Positions 9,325-18,433 of a DNA stretch of 49,250 nt are shown piece by piece. The notes under the pieces were generated by a model, which did not search any database, had not been told where the DNA came from, and saw nothing but the letters and a program-made list of their open reading frames with translations. Source of the stretch: Pseudomonadota bacterium (lineage in GTDB: Bacteria > Pseudomonadota > Gammaproteobacteria > Burkholderiales > Rhodocyclaceae); contig JAKOTN010000099.1 in the NCBI GenBank assembly GCA_029776255.1, forward strand, positions 1 through 49,250, read 5' to 3'. Position numbers and translations under genes: made by a program. Positions within the stretch are counted from its first letter, which is position 1, and every line of letters starts with the position of its first letter.

Positions 9325-11745
9325 ATGTCTGCAACCCCCAAGCTGTCTACCGAAGCGGTCGAATTGCCGCTATTGCCATTGCGCGATGTGGTGGTGTTTC
9401 CGCACATGGTGATCCCGCTGTTTGTCGGACGGCCCAAATCGATCAAAGCCCTCGAAGTGGCGATGGAAGCCGGAAAAAGCATCTTGCTGGTGGCCCAGAA
9501 ACTCGCGGTCAAGGACGAACCGGAAGCCGAGGACTTGTACGGCGTCGGTTGCGTGGCGAACATTCTCCAGATGCTGAAGCTTCCCGACGGCACCGTCAAG
9601 GTGCTGGTCGAAGGGTCGCAGCGCGCTCGCCTGGAAACCATTGTCTCGCGCGACGAAATGTTCTTCGCCGATGCGCGGCCCGTATTGGTGGACGAAGGAC
9701 TCAATCACGAAGTTGAAGCGCTACGCCGGGCGGTGATCGCGCAATTCGATCAATACGTTAAACTGAACAAAAAAATTCCGCCGGAAATCCTGACCTCGAT
9801 TGCCGGCATTGAAGAGGCGGGCCGTCTCGCCGATACCATCGCCGCACATCTGCCGCTCAAGCTGGAGCAAAAACAGGAAATTCTCGAGATGTTCGACGTG
9901 CGTGCGCGTATCGAACGTCTGCTGGCGCAACTCGAAGCCGAGATCGATATTTTGCAGGTCGAAAAACGCATCCGTGGACGCGTCAAGCGACAAATGGAAA
10001 AGAGCCAGCGCGAGTACTATCTGAACGAACAGGTCAAGGCGATTCAGAAGGAACTCGGCGAAGGAGAAGACGGCGCCGATCTCGAGGAACTGGAAAAGAA
10101 GGTCAATTCCGCCGGCATGAGCAAGGAAGGGTTGGCCAAGGCGCAGTCCGAGTTTCGCAAATTGCGGTTGATGTCTCCCATGTCGGCCGAAGCGACTGTC
10201 GTCCGTAACTTCATCGAAACCTTGACGACGCTGCCATGGCGAAAGCGCACGCGGATCAGCAAGGATCTCGCGGCGGCGGGCAAGATCCTCGATACCGATC
10301 ATTGGGGTCTGGAGAAGGTCAAGGAACGCATCATCGAGTATTTGGCCGTGCAGCAGCGCGTTGACCGGCTCAAGGCGCCGATCCTTTGTCTGGTTGGTCC
10401 TCCTGGCGTCGGCAAGACCTCGCTTGGGCAATCGATTGCCCGTGCCACCGGTCGGAAATTCGTTCGCATGAGCCTGGGCGGCGTGCGCGACGAGGCTGAA
10501 ATTCGCGGTCATCGCCGAACCTACATTGGTTCGATGCCGGGCAAGATCCTGCAAAACATGAGCAAGGTCGGGGTTAAAAACCCCTTGTTCCTGCTCGACG
10601 AAGTCGACAAGATGGGGCAGGACTTTCGTGGCGACCCGAGTTCGGCGCTGCTTGAAGTACTTGATCCGGAACAGAACTCCACTTTTGTCGACCATTACGT
10701 CGAAGTGGAATACGACCTTTCGGAAGTGATGTTCGTTGCCACCGCCAATACGCTGAACATCCCGGCGCCGTTGCTCGACCGGATGGAAGTGATTCGACTG
10801 TCGGGTTACACCGAGGACGAAAAGGTTAACATCGCCCAACGTTATCTGTTGCCGAAGCAGATGAAAAACAATGGGTTGCGGGCTTCGGAGTTGACCGTTG
10901 CCGAGAGTGCCCTGCGCGATATCGTCCGCTATTACACCCGCGAGGCGGGTGTTCGTTCACTTGAGCGCGATATTTCAAAAATCTGCCGCAAGGTGGTGAA
11001 AACCCTGTTGCTTAGGAAAAGCCAGCAAAAGGTGGCGGTCAGCGCGCGCAATCTCGACAAATTCCTTGGCGTTCGCCGCTTCAGTTTCGGTATTGCGGAG
11101 CGTGCGAATCAGGTCGGGCAGGTTACCGGTCTGGCGTGGACCGAGGTCGGCGGTGAGTTGTTGACCATCGAAGCGGTTGTTCTCCCTGGTAAGGGTAAAA
11201 CCACGACTACAGGCAAACTGGGCGAAGTCATGCAAGAATCGGTGCAGGCGGCCTTGTCGGTGGTGCGCAAGCGCGCACAGTCGCTCGGTGTCGATCATGA
11301 TTTTTATCAGAAAAGCGACATTCATATCCACCTGCCGGAAGGAGCAATACCCAAGGACGGGCCGTCCGCGGGTGTCGGGATCTGCACGGCGTTGGTGTCG
11401 GTGCTGACCGAAATTCCGGTGCGCTGCGATGTGGCGATGACCGGCGAAATTACCTTGCGTGGAGAGGTGTTGCCGATCGGCGGGTTAAAGGAAAAACTTC
11501 TGGCCGCCGTGCGCGGTGGTTTGGCGCGGGTGTTGATTCCCGAGGAAAATGTTCGCGATCTGGCGGAAATTCCGGACAACATCAAGAACAAGCTCGAGCT
11601 TATCCCGGTACGGTGGATTGACCAGGTGCTCGAGCACGCGCTGGAACGCAAGCCGGAACCGTTGCCGTCCGATGAGGTTGCCGCGCCGGCGGTGGCGACC
11701 GGTGCATCCGATGGTAGCGCGCCGCAGGCGTTGATCACTCACTGA
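9325..11745 (+). CDS. lon: ATP-dependent protease Lon
   Basis: The 806-residue LonA has an N-terminal substrate-binding domain beginning L-P-L-L-P-L-R-D-V-V-V-F-P. Its AAA+ domain has Walker A G-P-P-G-V-G-K-T at 358-365, and the C-terminal protease domain has the Ser-Lys dyad: Ser681 in D-G-P-S-A-G, and a Lys in the L-K-E-K-L-L region after G-G. The length is somewhat over that of E. coli Lon, with a C-terminal tail rich in Ala and Pro. A heat-shock promoter and a strong terminator bracket it, so lon can be transcribed on its own in addition to read-through from clpX. Confidence 0.97.
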   Translation: MSATPKLSTEAVELPLLPLRDVVVFPHMVIPLFVGRPKSIKALEVAMEAGKSILLVAQKLAVKDEPEAEDLYGVGCVANILQMLKLPDGTVKVLVEGSQRARLETIVSRDEMFFADARPVLVDEGLNHEVEALRRAVIAQFDQYVKLNKKIPPEILTSIAGIEEAGRLADTIAAHLPLKLEQKQEILEMFDVRARIERLLAQLEAEIDILQVEKRIRGRVKRQMEKSQREYYLNEQVKAIQKELGEGEDGADLEELEKKVNSAGMSKEGLAKAQSEFRKLRLMSPMSAEATVVRNFIETLTTLPWRKRTRISKDLAAAGKILDTDHWGLEKVKERIIEYLAVQQRVDRLKAPILCLVGPPGVGKTSLGQSIARATGRKFVRMSLGGVRDEAEIRGHRRTYIGSMPGKILQNMSKVGVKNPLFLLDEVDKMGQDFRGDPSSALLEVLDPEQNSTFVDHYVEVEYDLSEVMFVATANTLNIPAPLLDRMEVIRLSGYTEDEKVNIAQRYLLPKQMKNNGLRASELTVAESALRDIVRYYTREAGVRSLERDISKICRKVVKTLLLRKSQQKVAVSARNLDKFLGVRRFSFGIAERANQVGQVTGLAWTEVGGELLTIEAVVLPGKGKTTTTGKLGEVMQESVQAALSVVRKRAQSLGVDHDFYQKSDIHIHLPEGAIPKDGPSAGVGICTALVSVLTEIPVRCDVAMTGEITLRGEVLPIGGLKEKLLAAVRGGLARVLIPEENVRDLAEIPDNIKNKLELIPVRWIDQVLEHALERKPEPLPSDEVAAPAVATGASDGSAPQALITH

Positions 11746-11769
11746 CCGTCACCGTCGTCGGGTACCCGG

Positions 11770-11815
11770 CCGTGCGGCGCGGCGCCTAGTTCGCCGCACC
11801 GCACGGTGGTTTTTA
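11770..11815 (+). terminator. Rho-independent terminator after lon
   Basis: CCGTGCGG (11770-11777) pairs with CCGCACGG (11799-11806), with further GC pairing inside, and is followed by TGGTTTTTA. It lies 25 bases after the lon stop. Confidence 0.8.
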
Positions 11816-11937
11816 TACGGTGCCTGGGTCTGTGCGGCTTAGGCAACGGCGCCTTTGTTTGGGGTCAACGGCGCTTGAAAACCGGAATGCCTGCCGATGT
11901 TCCAAGCAGGCTGTCGCCAAAAAATCCTGAGCGGGCT

Positions 11938-13248
11938 TCACAGCAATTCTTCCAGGCGCAGACGAATAATCCTGCCCTTGACCGCCGGTAGCGCTTCGAT
12001 ACCGACAATCGCCAGATCGATATTCTTCTCACGCGTCTTGTGGGTGAGCATGATGATGTCGGTCTGCTCCTCGCCTTCGTCCGGCTCGCGTTGAATCATG
12101 GCATCGATGGAGATGCCGTTGGCGGCCAGTAGACGTGTAACGTCGGCCAAGACGCCGGCGCGGTCCTCGACCCGCAGACGCAGGTAGTAACTGGTGACAA
12201 CCTCGGCGATTGGCAGAATGGCCAGATCCACCATCGCGTCGGGCTGGAAGGCGAGATGCGGCACCCGATGTTCAGGGTCGGCGGTGTGTGTGCGCGTGAC
12301 GTCGACCAGATCGGCGATCACGGCCGACGCCGTCGGCTCCGCACCGGCGCCTTTGCCGTAATAGAGCGTGGCGCCGACGGCGTCGCCCTTGACCAGCACC
12401 GCATTCATTGCACCTTCGACATTGGCGATCAGTCGCTTGGCCGGGATCAGGGTTGGATGCACGCGCAATTCCACCCCTTCAGGCGTGCGCTTGGTAATTC
12501 CCAATAACTTGATGCGATAGCCCAGTTGCTCGGCGTACCGGATGTCGGCGGCGTCGAGCTGGCTGATGCCTTCGATGTGGGCCTGCTCGAAGTTCATCGA
12601 GTTGCCAAAAGCGATTGCCGACATGATCGACAGCTTATGCGCCGCGTCAACGCCCTCGACATCGAAGGTGGGGTCCGCCTCGGCGTAGCCCAGTCGCTGC
12701 GCTTCCTTGAGCACGGCGGCAAAGGACAAACCTTTGTCGCGCATTTCGGAAAGGATGAAATTAGTCGTGCCGTTGATGATGCCGGCGATCCATTCGATGC
12801 GGTTGGCCGTCAGTCCTTCGCGCAGTGCCTTGATGATCGGAATGCCACCGGCGACGGCGGCTTCGAAAGCGACCATCACGCCTTTTTTCTGGGCGGCGGC
12901 GAATATCTCGTTACCGTGTTTGGCCAGCAACGCCTTATTGGCGGTAACCACATGCTTGCCGTTGGCGATAGCTTCCAGCACCAGTTCCCTGGCCAGATCG
13001 TAACCGCCGATCAACTCGATGACGATATCGACATCCGGGTCAGCGACGACGGCGAACGGGTCAACCGTTGCCCGGCAGCCACCGGCGGTGATTTCCCGAA
13101 TGCGTTCGATATTTCGGGCGGCGACCACGCTGATTGCGATCGGACGACCCGCGCGACGGGTGATTTCTTCCGCGTTGCGCTTGAGTACCGTGTAGGTGCC
13201 GCCACCGACGGTGCCGATTCCGAGAAGTCCAACGTTGATAGGTTTCAT
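11938..13248 (-). CDS. hom: Homoserine dehydrogenase
   Basis: The 436-residue monofunctional enzyme reduces aspartate semialdehyde to homoserine for threonine and methionine synthesis. It has an N-terminal nucleotide fold G-L-L-G-I-G-T-V-G-G-G, the catalytic-region motif G-I-I-N-G-T-T-N-F-I-L, and a C-terminal ACT domain from about residue 350 (Y-Y-L-R-L-R-V-E-D-R-A-G-V-L), which normally gives threonine feedback control. It is the last gene of the minus-strand alaC-alaA-hom group, 42 bases after alaA. The usual thrC partner is not downstream in this window. Confidence 0.95.
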   Translation of the reverse strand: MKPINVGLLGIGTVGGGTYTVLKRNAEEITRRAGRPIAISVVAARNIERIREITAGGCRATVDPFAVVADPDVDIVIELIGGYDLARELVLEAIANGKHVVTANKALLAKHGNEIFAAAQKKGVMVAFEAAVAGGIPIIKALREGLTANRIEWIAGIINGTTNFILSEMRDKGLSFAAVLKEAQRLGYAEADPTFDVEGVDAAHKLSIMSAIAFGNSMNFEQAHIEGISQLDAADIRYAEQLGYRIKLLGITKRTPEGVELRVHPTLIPAKRLIANVEGAMNAVLVKGDAVGATLYYGKGAGAEPTASAVIADLVDVTRTHTADPEHRVPHLAFQPDAMVDLAILPIAEVVTSYYLRLRVEDRAGVLADVTRLLAANGISIDAMIQREPDEGEEQTDIIMLTHKTREKNIDLAIVGIEALPAVKGRIIRLRLEELL

Positions 13249-13289
13249 GGCATGAGTTATTGAGGTTGAAAAAACACGCGAACAGGCGC

Positions 13290-14522
13290 TCAGGCGAGGG
13301 TGCCGGCGCGTCGGCGGTAAAGCGCGAGGAAACGCGCGATACGGGCGATGGCGTCTTGCAGATCGTCTTCATGCGGCAAGAACACCAGCCGGAAGTGATC
13401 GTGGGCCGGCCAGTTGAAGCCGGTGCCCTGGACCAGCAGCACGCGTTCTTTTTGCAGCAGTTCGGCGATGAATTCCTGATCGTTGGCGATCGGGTAGATC
13501 GCCGGATCGAGACGCGGAAACATGTATAGCGCCGCTTTCGGCTTGACGCAGCTGACGCCGGGGATGGCGGTGATCAACTGATGCGCGATATCGCGTTGAC
13601 GGCACATGCGGCCGCCCGGCGCGACCAGGTCGTCGATGCTCTGGTAGCCGCCGAGAGCGGTCTGGATGGCGTGTTGCGCGGGCACATTGGAGCACAGCCG
13701 CATCGACGCCAGCATGTCTAGACCTTCGATGTAATCGCGCGCCTCGCGCAGGTCGCCGGATACCACCATCCAGCCGGCTCGATAGCCGCAGGAGCGGTAA
13801 TTTTTCGACAAGCCGTTGAAACTGATGGTCAGCACGTCCTGCGACAACGAGGCGATCGCGGTGTGCTTGGCGCCATCGTATAAAACTTTGTCGTAGACCT
13901 CGTCGGCGTAGATGATCAAATTATTTTGCCGGGCGATTTCGATCAACTCGAGCAACACCTCGTCGGGGTATAGCGCGCCGGTCGGATTGTTCGGATTGAT
14001 CACCACCAGCGCGCGCGTGTTTGGCGTGATCTTGGCGCGCACATCGTCGAGATCCGGTAGCCAGCCGTTGTTTTCGTCACACAGATAATGCCGTGGCGTG
14101 CCGCTCGACAGGCTGACGGCGGCGGTCCACAACGGATAATCGGGCGCGGGCACCAGCACCTCGTCGCCGGTATTGAGCAAGGCGTTCATCGACAGTACGA
14201 TCAGTTCCGATACGCCGTTGCCGATGTAGATGTTCTCCAGCGTCACACCCTTGATGTTCTTCTGCTGGGTGTAGTGCATCACCGCCTTGCGTGCCGAAAA
14301 AATCCCTTTCGAATCGGAATAGCCGGCGGCGTTCGGCAGATTGCGAATCATGTCGAGCTGAATTTCCTCGGGGGAATCGAAGCCGAAGGCGGCGAGATTG
14401 CCGATATTCAGCTTGATGATGTGATGGCCTTCGTCCTCCATCTGCTTGGCTTTTTGCAGAACGGCGCCGCGAATGTCGTAGCAGACGTTATCCAGTTTTC
14501 TCGATTTGTATATGGGTTTCAT
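13290..14522 (-). CDS. alaA: Alanine aminotransferase (AlaA type)
   Basis: The 410-residue PLP-dependent class I/II aminotransferase resembles AlaA, which makes alanine from pyruvate and glutamate. The start K-S-R-K-L-D-N-V-C-Y-D-I-R-G and the substrate region L-N-I-G-N are typical. The PLP lysine is in F-N-G-L-S-K-N-Y-R and the cofactor-binding Arg in C-G-Y-R-A-G-W. GAGGCGA precedes the ATG. It is 20 bases after alaC and is probably translated from the same mRNA. The substrate assignment is from family similarity. Confidence 0.88.
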   Translation of the reverse strand: MKPIYKSRKLDNVCYDIRGAVLQKAKQMEDEGHHIIKLNIGNLAAFGFDSPEEIQLDMIRNLPNAAGYSDSKGIFSARKAVMHYTQQKNIKGVTLENIYIGNGVSELIVLSMNALLNTGDEVLVPAPDYPLWTAAVSLSSGTPRHYLCDENNGWLPDLDDVRAKITPNTRALVVINPNNPTGALYPDEVLLELIEIARQNNLIIYADEVYDKVLYDGAKHTAIASLSQDVLTISFNGLSKNYRSCGYRAGWMVVSGDLREARDYIEGLDMLASMRLCSNVPAQHAIQTALGGYQSIDDLVAPGGRMCRQRDIAHQLITAIPGVSCVKPKAALYMFPRLDPAIYPIANDQEFIAELLQKERVLLVQGTGFNWPAHDHFRLVFLPHEDDLQDAIARIARFLALYRRRAGTLA

Positions 14523-14541
14523 CGTCGTCGCCTCGTGCCGC

Positions 14542-15726
14542 CTAGAGCAGGCCGTCCTTCCTGAACATGTCCTTGATGCCGCGAATCGCCTGCCGCGTCC
14601 GCGCCTCGTTCTCGATCAACGCGAAACGCACGTGGTCGTCGCCGTACTCACCGAAGCCAACGCCGGGTGAAACCGCCACGCGCGCTTCGGTCAGCAGTTT
14701 CTTGGCGAAGTCGATCGACCCCATGGCTTGGTAGAACTCGGGAATCTTGGCCCAGATATACATCGAGGCCTTCGGCACCTCCACCGGCCAGCCCGCTTCG
14801 TGCAGGCCCTTGCACAACACATTGCGGCGAGCTTGATAGACTTGACGGACCTCTTCCACACAGTCCTGCGGACCGTCGAGCGCGATGACCGACGCCACCT
14901 GAATTGGTGTAAACGTGCCGTAGTCGTAGTAACTCTTGATGCGCGCCAGCGCCGCGCACAGTTCGGCGTTGCCGACCATGTAACCGACGCGCCAGCCCGC
15001 CATGTTGTAACTCTTGGACATGGTGAAGAATTCAACCGCCACCTCGCGCGCGCCCGGCACCTGCAAGATTGACGGCGCCTGGTAGCCGTCGAAGACGATG
15101 TCGGCGTAGGCCAGGTCGTGAACCACCAGAATGTCGTGCTGGCGGGCCAGCGCGACGACGCGCTCGAAGAACGCGAGGTCTACGCAACGCGCGGTCGGAT
15201 TGCTCGGAAAGCCGAGAATCAGCATTTTCGGTTTCGGAATCGACTCGCGGATGCCGCGTTCGATTTCCTCGAAGAAATCGACCTCCGGCGTCATCCGCAC
15301 CGAACGGATATCGGCGCCGGCGATGATCGCGCCGTAGATATGGATGGGGTAGGACGGATTCGGCACCAGCACCGTATCGCCGCGATCCAGCGTCGCCAGC
15401 ATCAGATGCGCCAGACCTTCCTTCGAGCCGATGGTCACCACCGCCTCGCTTTCCGGGTCCAGATCGACCGCATAGCGCCGCCGATACCAATCGCAAATCG
15501 CCTTGCGCAGGCGTGGAATCCCTTTCGAGATCGAGTAGCCGTGCGTGTTCTCGCGTAGCGCCGCCTGGACCAGCTTGTCAGTGATGTGTTGCGGCGTTGG
15601 ACCGTCGGGGTTGCCCATGCTCATGTCGATGATGTCTTCGCCCCGCCGGCGCGCGGCCATCTTCAGCTCACCGGTAATGGCGAAGACGTAAGGCGGCAGA
15701 CGCTTGATGCGGGAAAATTCTTTCAT
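14542..15726 (-). CDS. alaC: Alanine aminotransferase (AlaC type)
   Basis: The 394-residue class I/II aminotransferase begins [17 protein letters not shown], which is typical of AlaC. The PLP lysine is in [13 protein letters not shown] and conserved [10 protein letters not shown] lies near residue 50. An in-frame extension of 12 codons exists, but the ATG at 15726 is the conserved start. With alaA it gives two alanine-forming enzymes in a row, ahead of hom. No regulator is seen next to them. Confidence 0.88.
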   Translation of the reverse strand: MKEFSRIKRLPPYVFAITGELKMAARRRGEDIIDMSMGNPDGPTPQHITDKLVQAALRENTHGYSISKGIPRLRKAICDWYRRRYAVDLDPESEAVVTIGSKEGLAHLMLATLDRGDTVLVPNPSYPIHIYGAIIAGADIRSVRMTPEVDFFEEIERGIRESIPKPKMLILGFPSNPTARCVDLAFFERVVALARQHDILVVHDLAYADIVFDGYQAPSILQVPGAREVAVEFFTMSKSYNMAGWRVGYMVGNAELCAALARIKSYYDYGTFTPIQVASVIALDGPQDCVEEVRQVYQARRNVLCKGLHEAGWPVEVPKASMYIWAKIPEFYQAMGSIDFAKKLLTEARVAVSPGVGFGEYGDDHVRFALIENEARTRQAIRGIKDMFRKDGLL

Positions 15727-15834
15727 GGTTGGCACTCGGGAAAGGGCAGACGCTAGGAACAATTCACTGGCCGAAAAGCTGGGATACGCGACAACCAGTC
15801 ACCGTCACTCGCCGAAGGCGACCGACAAAAAAGC

Positions 15835-15840
15835 TATAAT
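15835..15840 (+). promoter_or_regulatory. Consensus -10 box upstream of the Mth938-like gene
   Basis: TATAAT lies 33 bases before the ATG at 15873. No convincing -35 box stands 16-18 bp upstream. Confidence 0.45.
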
Positions 15841-15872
15841 CCTACTTTAACGTCCCCTGTGCCGCAATTTTC

Positions 15873-16244
15873 ATGAAGCTGCAGCTCGAAAAAAACGACA
15901 ACCTGAACACCGTCACCGCCTACGGCGAGGGCTACGTCAGCATCAACGGCATTCGGCACGACAGCAACCTGGCGATCACGCCGACACGCTTGTCGCTGAA
16001 GTGGACCGAGGCGACATTCGAAACGCTAACCGTCGCCGATGTCGCGTATCTCGCCTCGCTGGACGCTGAAATCATCCTGCTCGGTACCGGCAAGTCGCTA
16101 CGTTTCCCACGTCCCGAATTGCTGCGGCCACTGATCGAGGCGCAAAAGGGCTTGGAGGTGATGGATCTGGCGGCTGCCTGTCGCACTTACAACGTGCTGA
16201 TGGGCGAAGGGCGCAAGGTCGCCGCCGGTCTTCTGCTGTTTTGA
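15873..16244 (+). CDS. Mth938-like domain protein (DUF498)
   Basis: The 123-residue cytoplasmic protein belongs to the Mth938/NDUFAF3-like family. Typical traits are the early Y-G-E-G-Y-V-S-I-N-G segment, I-I-L-L-G-T-G-K-S-L-R-F-P near the middle, and the terminal R-T-Y-N-V-L-M-G-E-G-R-K-V-A-A-G-L-L-L block. Bacterial function is not established. It is preceded by a consensus -10 box and followed by a deacetylase gene in the same direction. Confidence 0.88.
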   Translation: MKLQLEKNDNLNTVTAYGEGYVSINGIRHDSNLAITPTRLSLKWTEATFETLTVADVAYLASLDAEIILLGTGKSLRFPRPELLRPLIEAQKGLEVMDLAAACRTYNVLMGEGRKVAAGLLLF

Positions 16245-16334
16245 CGCCACCGTTTGAACGGGCCATTGCCTGGGCGGGCTGCCGTTGCCTCTCTTTCGTC
16301 ATTCCTCATCGACTTTTCCGGATCGCGCGTGGCA

Positions 16335-17237
16335 ATGCAGTGTATCGCCCTCAAAATTGACGTGGATACCTGTCGCGGCGCGCTGGTCGGCGTTCCCGCG
16401 CTGGTCGACGTTCTTCAGCGGCATGCCGCCGGCGCCACTTTTTTCTGCGCCTTGGGGCCGGACCGTAGCGGTCGTCAAACACGCGCTGAGTCGCTGGTGG
16501 CCCACTATGGTGTGGGTACGCGCCTTCGCGGCGTGTTGCTGCCGGCTCCGGAGATTGGCCGGCGCGCCGCCGACACGCTGCGACACGCGCGGGACGCCGG
16601 TTTTGAACTCGCCATTCACGGCTGGGACCGCGCGCGGTGGGAAAACCTCGCGCCGGTTGCCGAGAACGCCTGGGTGGAAACGGAAATGGCGCGAGCCGGC
16701 AAGCGTTTCGAGGAACTCTTCGGCGAACCTGCTTTTGCGCACGGCGCGGCCGGGTGGCGGAGCAACCGTCATGCCTTGCGGCTGACGCAACGTCTCGGTT
16801 TCTGTTACGCCAGCGATTGCCGGGGACAATTTCCCTTCATTCCGGTTATCGATGGCGAAACCGTTTGTTGCCCGCAGTTGCCGACGACCTTGCCGACCCT
16901 CGATGAACGGCTCGCGCAACGCGCGACTTCACCGGAAGAGGCCGGTGAGCAGCTGCTGGCGGCTTCGGACAGTGTGGCGGGAGACCATGTATTCACCTTG
17001 CGCGCCGAGTTGGAAGGCATGAAATACCTCGATGTTTTCGAGCACTTGATCGGTGGCTGGCTGGCGCGCGGTTATCGACTCATTGCCTTGCGCGACCTGT
17101 TGGGCACGCGCAATATCGCGCAATTGCCGCGTCACAACGTCGTTTTCGGCACACTTCCCGGGCGTGCCGGACTGCGCATGTTGCAGGGTCCGCCGTTCCT
17201 TCGGGAAGGCGTGTCGGTGGTTGGCGAAGGCGAATAA
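16335..17237 (+). CDS. NodB-type polysaccharide deacetylase family protein (ArnD-like)
   Basis: The 300-residue protein (ATG at 16335) starts MQCIALKIDVDTC. The D-V-D at 9-11 is the metal-site motif of NodB-homology carbohydrate deacetylases; H-G-W-D follows near residue 95, and A-H-G-A-A-G-W-R matches the A-G-x-R-x motif of ArnD. ArnD removes a formyl group from undecaprenyl-linked Ara4FN in lipid A modification. No other arn genes are near, so the substrate is open. An upstream in-frame extension of 27 codons lacks the domain and was not used. A terminator follows directly. Confidence 0.8.
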   Translation: MQCIALKIDVDTCRGALVGVPALVDVLQRHAAGATFFCALGPDRSGRQTRAESLVAHYGVGTRLRGVLLPAPEIGRRAADTLRHARDAGFELAIHGWDRARWENLAPVAENAWVETEMARAGKRFEELFGEPAFAHGAAGWRSNRHALRLTQRLGFCYASDCRGQFPFIPVIDGETVCCPQLPTTLPTLDERLAQRATSPEEAGEQLLAASDSVAGDHVFTLRAELEGMKYLDVFEHLIGGWLARGYRLIALRDLLGTRNIAQLPRHNVVFGTLPGRAGLRMLQGPPFLREGVSVVGEGE

Positions 17238-17261
17238 AAAAAGCGGCCGCAGCCGCTTTTT
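17236..17261. terminator. Bidirectional terminator between convergent genes
   Basis: AAAAAGCGGC, CGCA, GCCGCTTTTT forms a perfect hairpin with an A-run before and T-run after. It serves the deacetylase gene on the plus strand and the Bax-inhibitor gene on the minus strand. Confidence 0.85.
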
Positions 17262-17278
17262 CGCAGGAGGCGTGCTTG

Positions 17279-17971
17279 TCAATCGCGGTCGCCGCTGAAG
17301 ACCATCAACAAATTCAACAGGTTGACGAAGACGTTGTAGATGTCGAGATAGACCGCCAAGGTCGCCGAAATGTAATTGTCTTCACCGCCGGTGACGATAC
17401 GGCTTATGTCGTAAAGGATATAAGCCGAGAAAAGCATCACCGCGATCGCCGAGATCGTCAGCGACAAGGCTGGAATCTGGAAGAAAATATTCGCCAGAGC
17501 CGCCAGCAGTACCACGATCAGGCCGATGAACAAGAACTTGCCGAGGAAACTGAAATCCTTCTTCGTCACCGTGGCCACCGCCGCCAGGGTGAAAAAGATC
17601 ACGCCGGTACCGCCAGCCGCCATGGCGATCAGTGAGCCGCCGTTATTGAAACCCAAGGCGACCTGCAAGATGCGCGACAACATCAGGCCCATGAAAAAAG
17701 TGAAACCGAGCAGCAGCACGACACCCATGCCACTATTCTTGGTTCGCTCAATGCCCCACATGAAACCGAACGCGATGCCCAGGAAGAGCAGGAAGGACAT
17801 CAGCGGCCGGCCGGGCAAGAAAGAAAATGCCGTCTGAACGCCGACAAGCGCGCCGATCACGGTCGGCGCCATTGACAAGGCCAGCAGCATGAACGTGTTG
17901 CGCAGCACCCGGTTCTGCTGCAAGGCCAATTCATGCGTGGCTTGATCGGTCATCTGAAACTGGGGTTGCAT
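17279..17971 (-). CDS. Bax inhibitor-1 / YccA-like inner membrane protein
   Basis: The 230-residue protein has about seven hydrophobic segments and the BI-1 family block near the end, Y-I-L-Y-D-I-S-R-I-V-x-G-G-E-D-N-Y-I, followed by L-A-V-Y-L-D-I-Y-N-V-F-V-N-L-L. E. coli relatives are YccA, which modulates the FtsH protease, and YbhL. Which one this is closer to cannot be decided by eye. It is a single-gene unit facing the bidirectional terminator. Confidence 0.9.
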   Translation of the reverse strand: MQPQFQMTDQATHELALQQNRVLRNTFMLLALSMAPTVIGALVGVQTAFSFLPGRPLMSFLLFLGIAFGFMWGIERTKNSGMGVVLLLGFTFFMGLMLSRILQVALGFNNGGSLIAMAAGGTGVIFFTLAAVATVTKKDFSFLGKFLFIGLIVVLLAALANIFFQIPALSLTISAIAVMLFSAYILYDISRIVTGGEDNYISATLAVYLDIYNVFVNLLNLLMVFSGDRD

Positions 17972-18223
17972 GTGTTTCTCCTGTATGTGGAATGACGACT
18001 ACGGCGCTAAGACTAATCATTTAGGCGGAAAGTTTCAATCGCCTACTGTCAGCATTTTGTCAGGTCATGCGAGGTGCCCGTCGTTATCGACAGCCGTGCT
18101 ATCATCTCGCCCGTTCCTGAAACCGGGGTTTCGCCAGAAGGTTGCCAGCTTGGCAGCCGAGCAAATCGTCAAGGCGTCTGGTAAGGTCGTCAGCTGCACC
18201 GGATTCCGGGCTGGCGGTGCGTT

Positions 18224-18262
18224 GGAGGTGTGGCAGAGTGGTCGATTGCACCGGTCTTGAAA
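18224..18262 (+). pseudogene. tRNA-Ser(UGA) 5' half, cut in the anticodon loop
   Basis: GGAGGTGTGGCAGAGTGG and the following bases match the 5' half of a typical proteobacterial tRNA-Ser(UGA) up to the anticodon loop CTTGAAA (18256-18262). The matching 3' anticodon strand (ACCGG), variable arm, T-arm and acceptor are missing; unrelated sequence follows at once. ATTCCGGGC occurs shortly before this fragment (18203-18211) and again before the intact tRNA (18276-18284). Confidence 0.8.
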
Positions 18263-18291
18263 GCAGTTGCATCTTATTCCGGGCAGAATTT

Positions 18292-18381
18292 GGAAGCGTG
18301 GCCGAGGGGTTTAAGGCAGTGCTCTTGAAAAGCACCGATGCAGGAATGCATCCGTGAGTTCGAATCTCACCGCTTCCGCCA
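18292..18381 (+). tRNA. tRNA-Ser(UGA)
   Basis: A complete 90-nt class II tRNA. Acceptor GGAAGCG/CGCTTCC with G and encoded CCA; anticodon stem GTGCT/AGCAC with loop CTTGAAA (anticodon UGA); long variable arm GATGCA-GGAA-TGCATC; T-arm GTGAG-TTCGAAT-CTCAC. It differs from the truncated copy 30 bases upstream in acceptor, D-arm and anticodon stem, so it is not a simple duplicate. It sits next to integrase remains. Confidence 0.96.
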
Positions 18382-18391
18382 GAATGCAAAA

Positions 18392-18415
18392 CGGCCCCAG
18401 ATCGGGGTCGTTGTT
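18392..18415 (+). terminator. Hairpin downstream of tRNA-Ser
   Basis: CGGCCCC (18392-18398) pairs with GGGGTCG (18404-18410) with one G-T pair and a 5-nt loop, followed by TTGTTG. The T-run is weak. Confidence 0.45.
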
Positions 18416-18433
18416 GCTGGTGCTGACAGTTGG

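Noticed and set aside
18102-18389. Minus-strand small protein containing G-E-I-R-T-H-G and L-N-P-S-A-T-L-P
   Set aside because: It is the antisense translation of the two tRNA-Ser sequences, a common database artefact.
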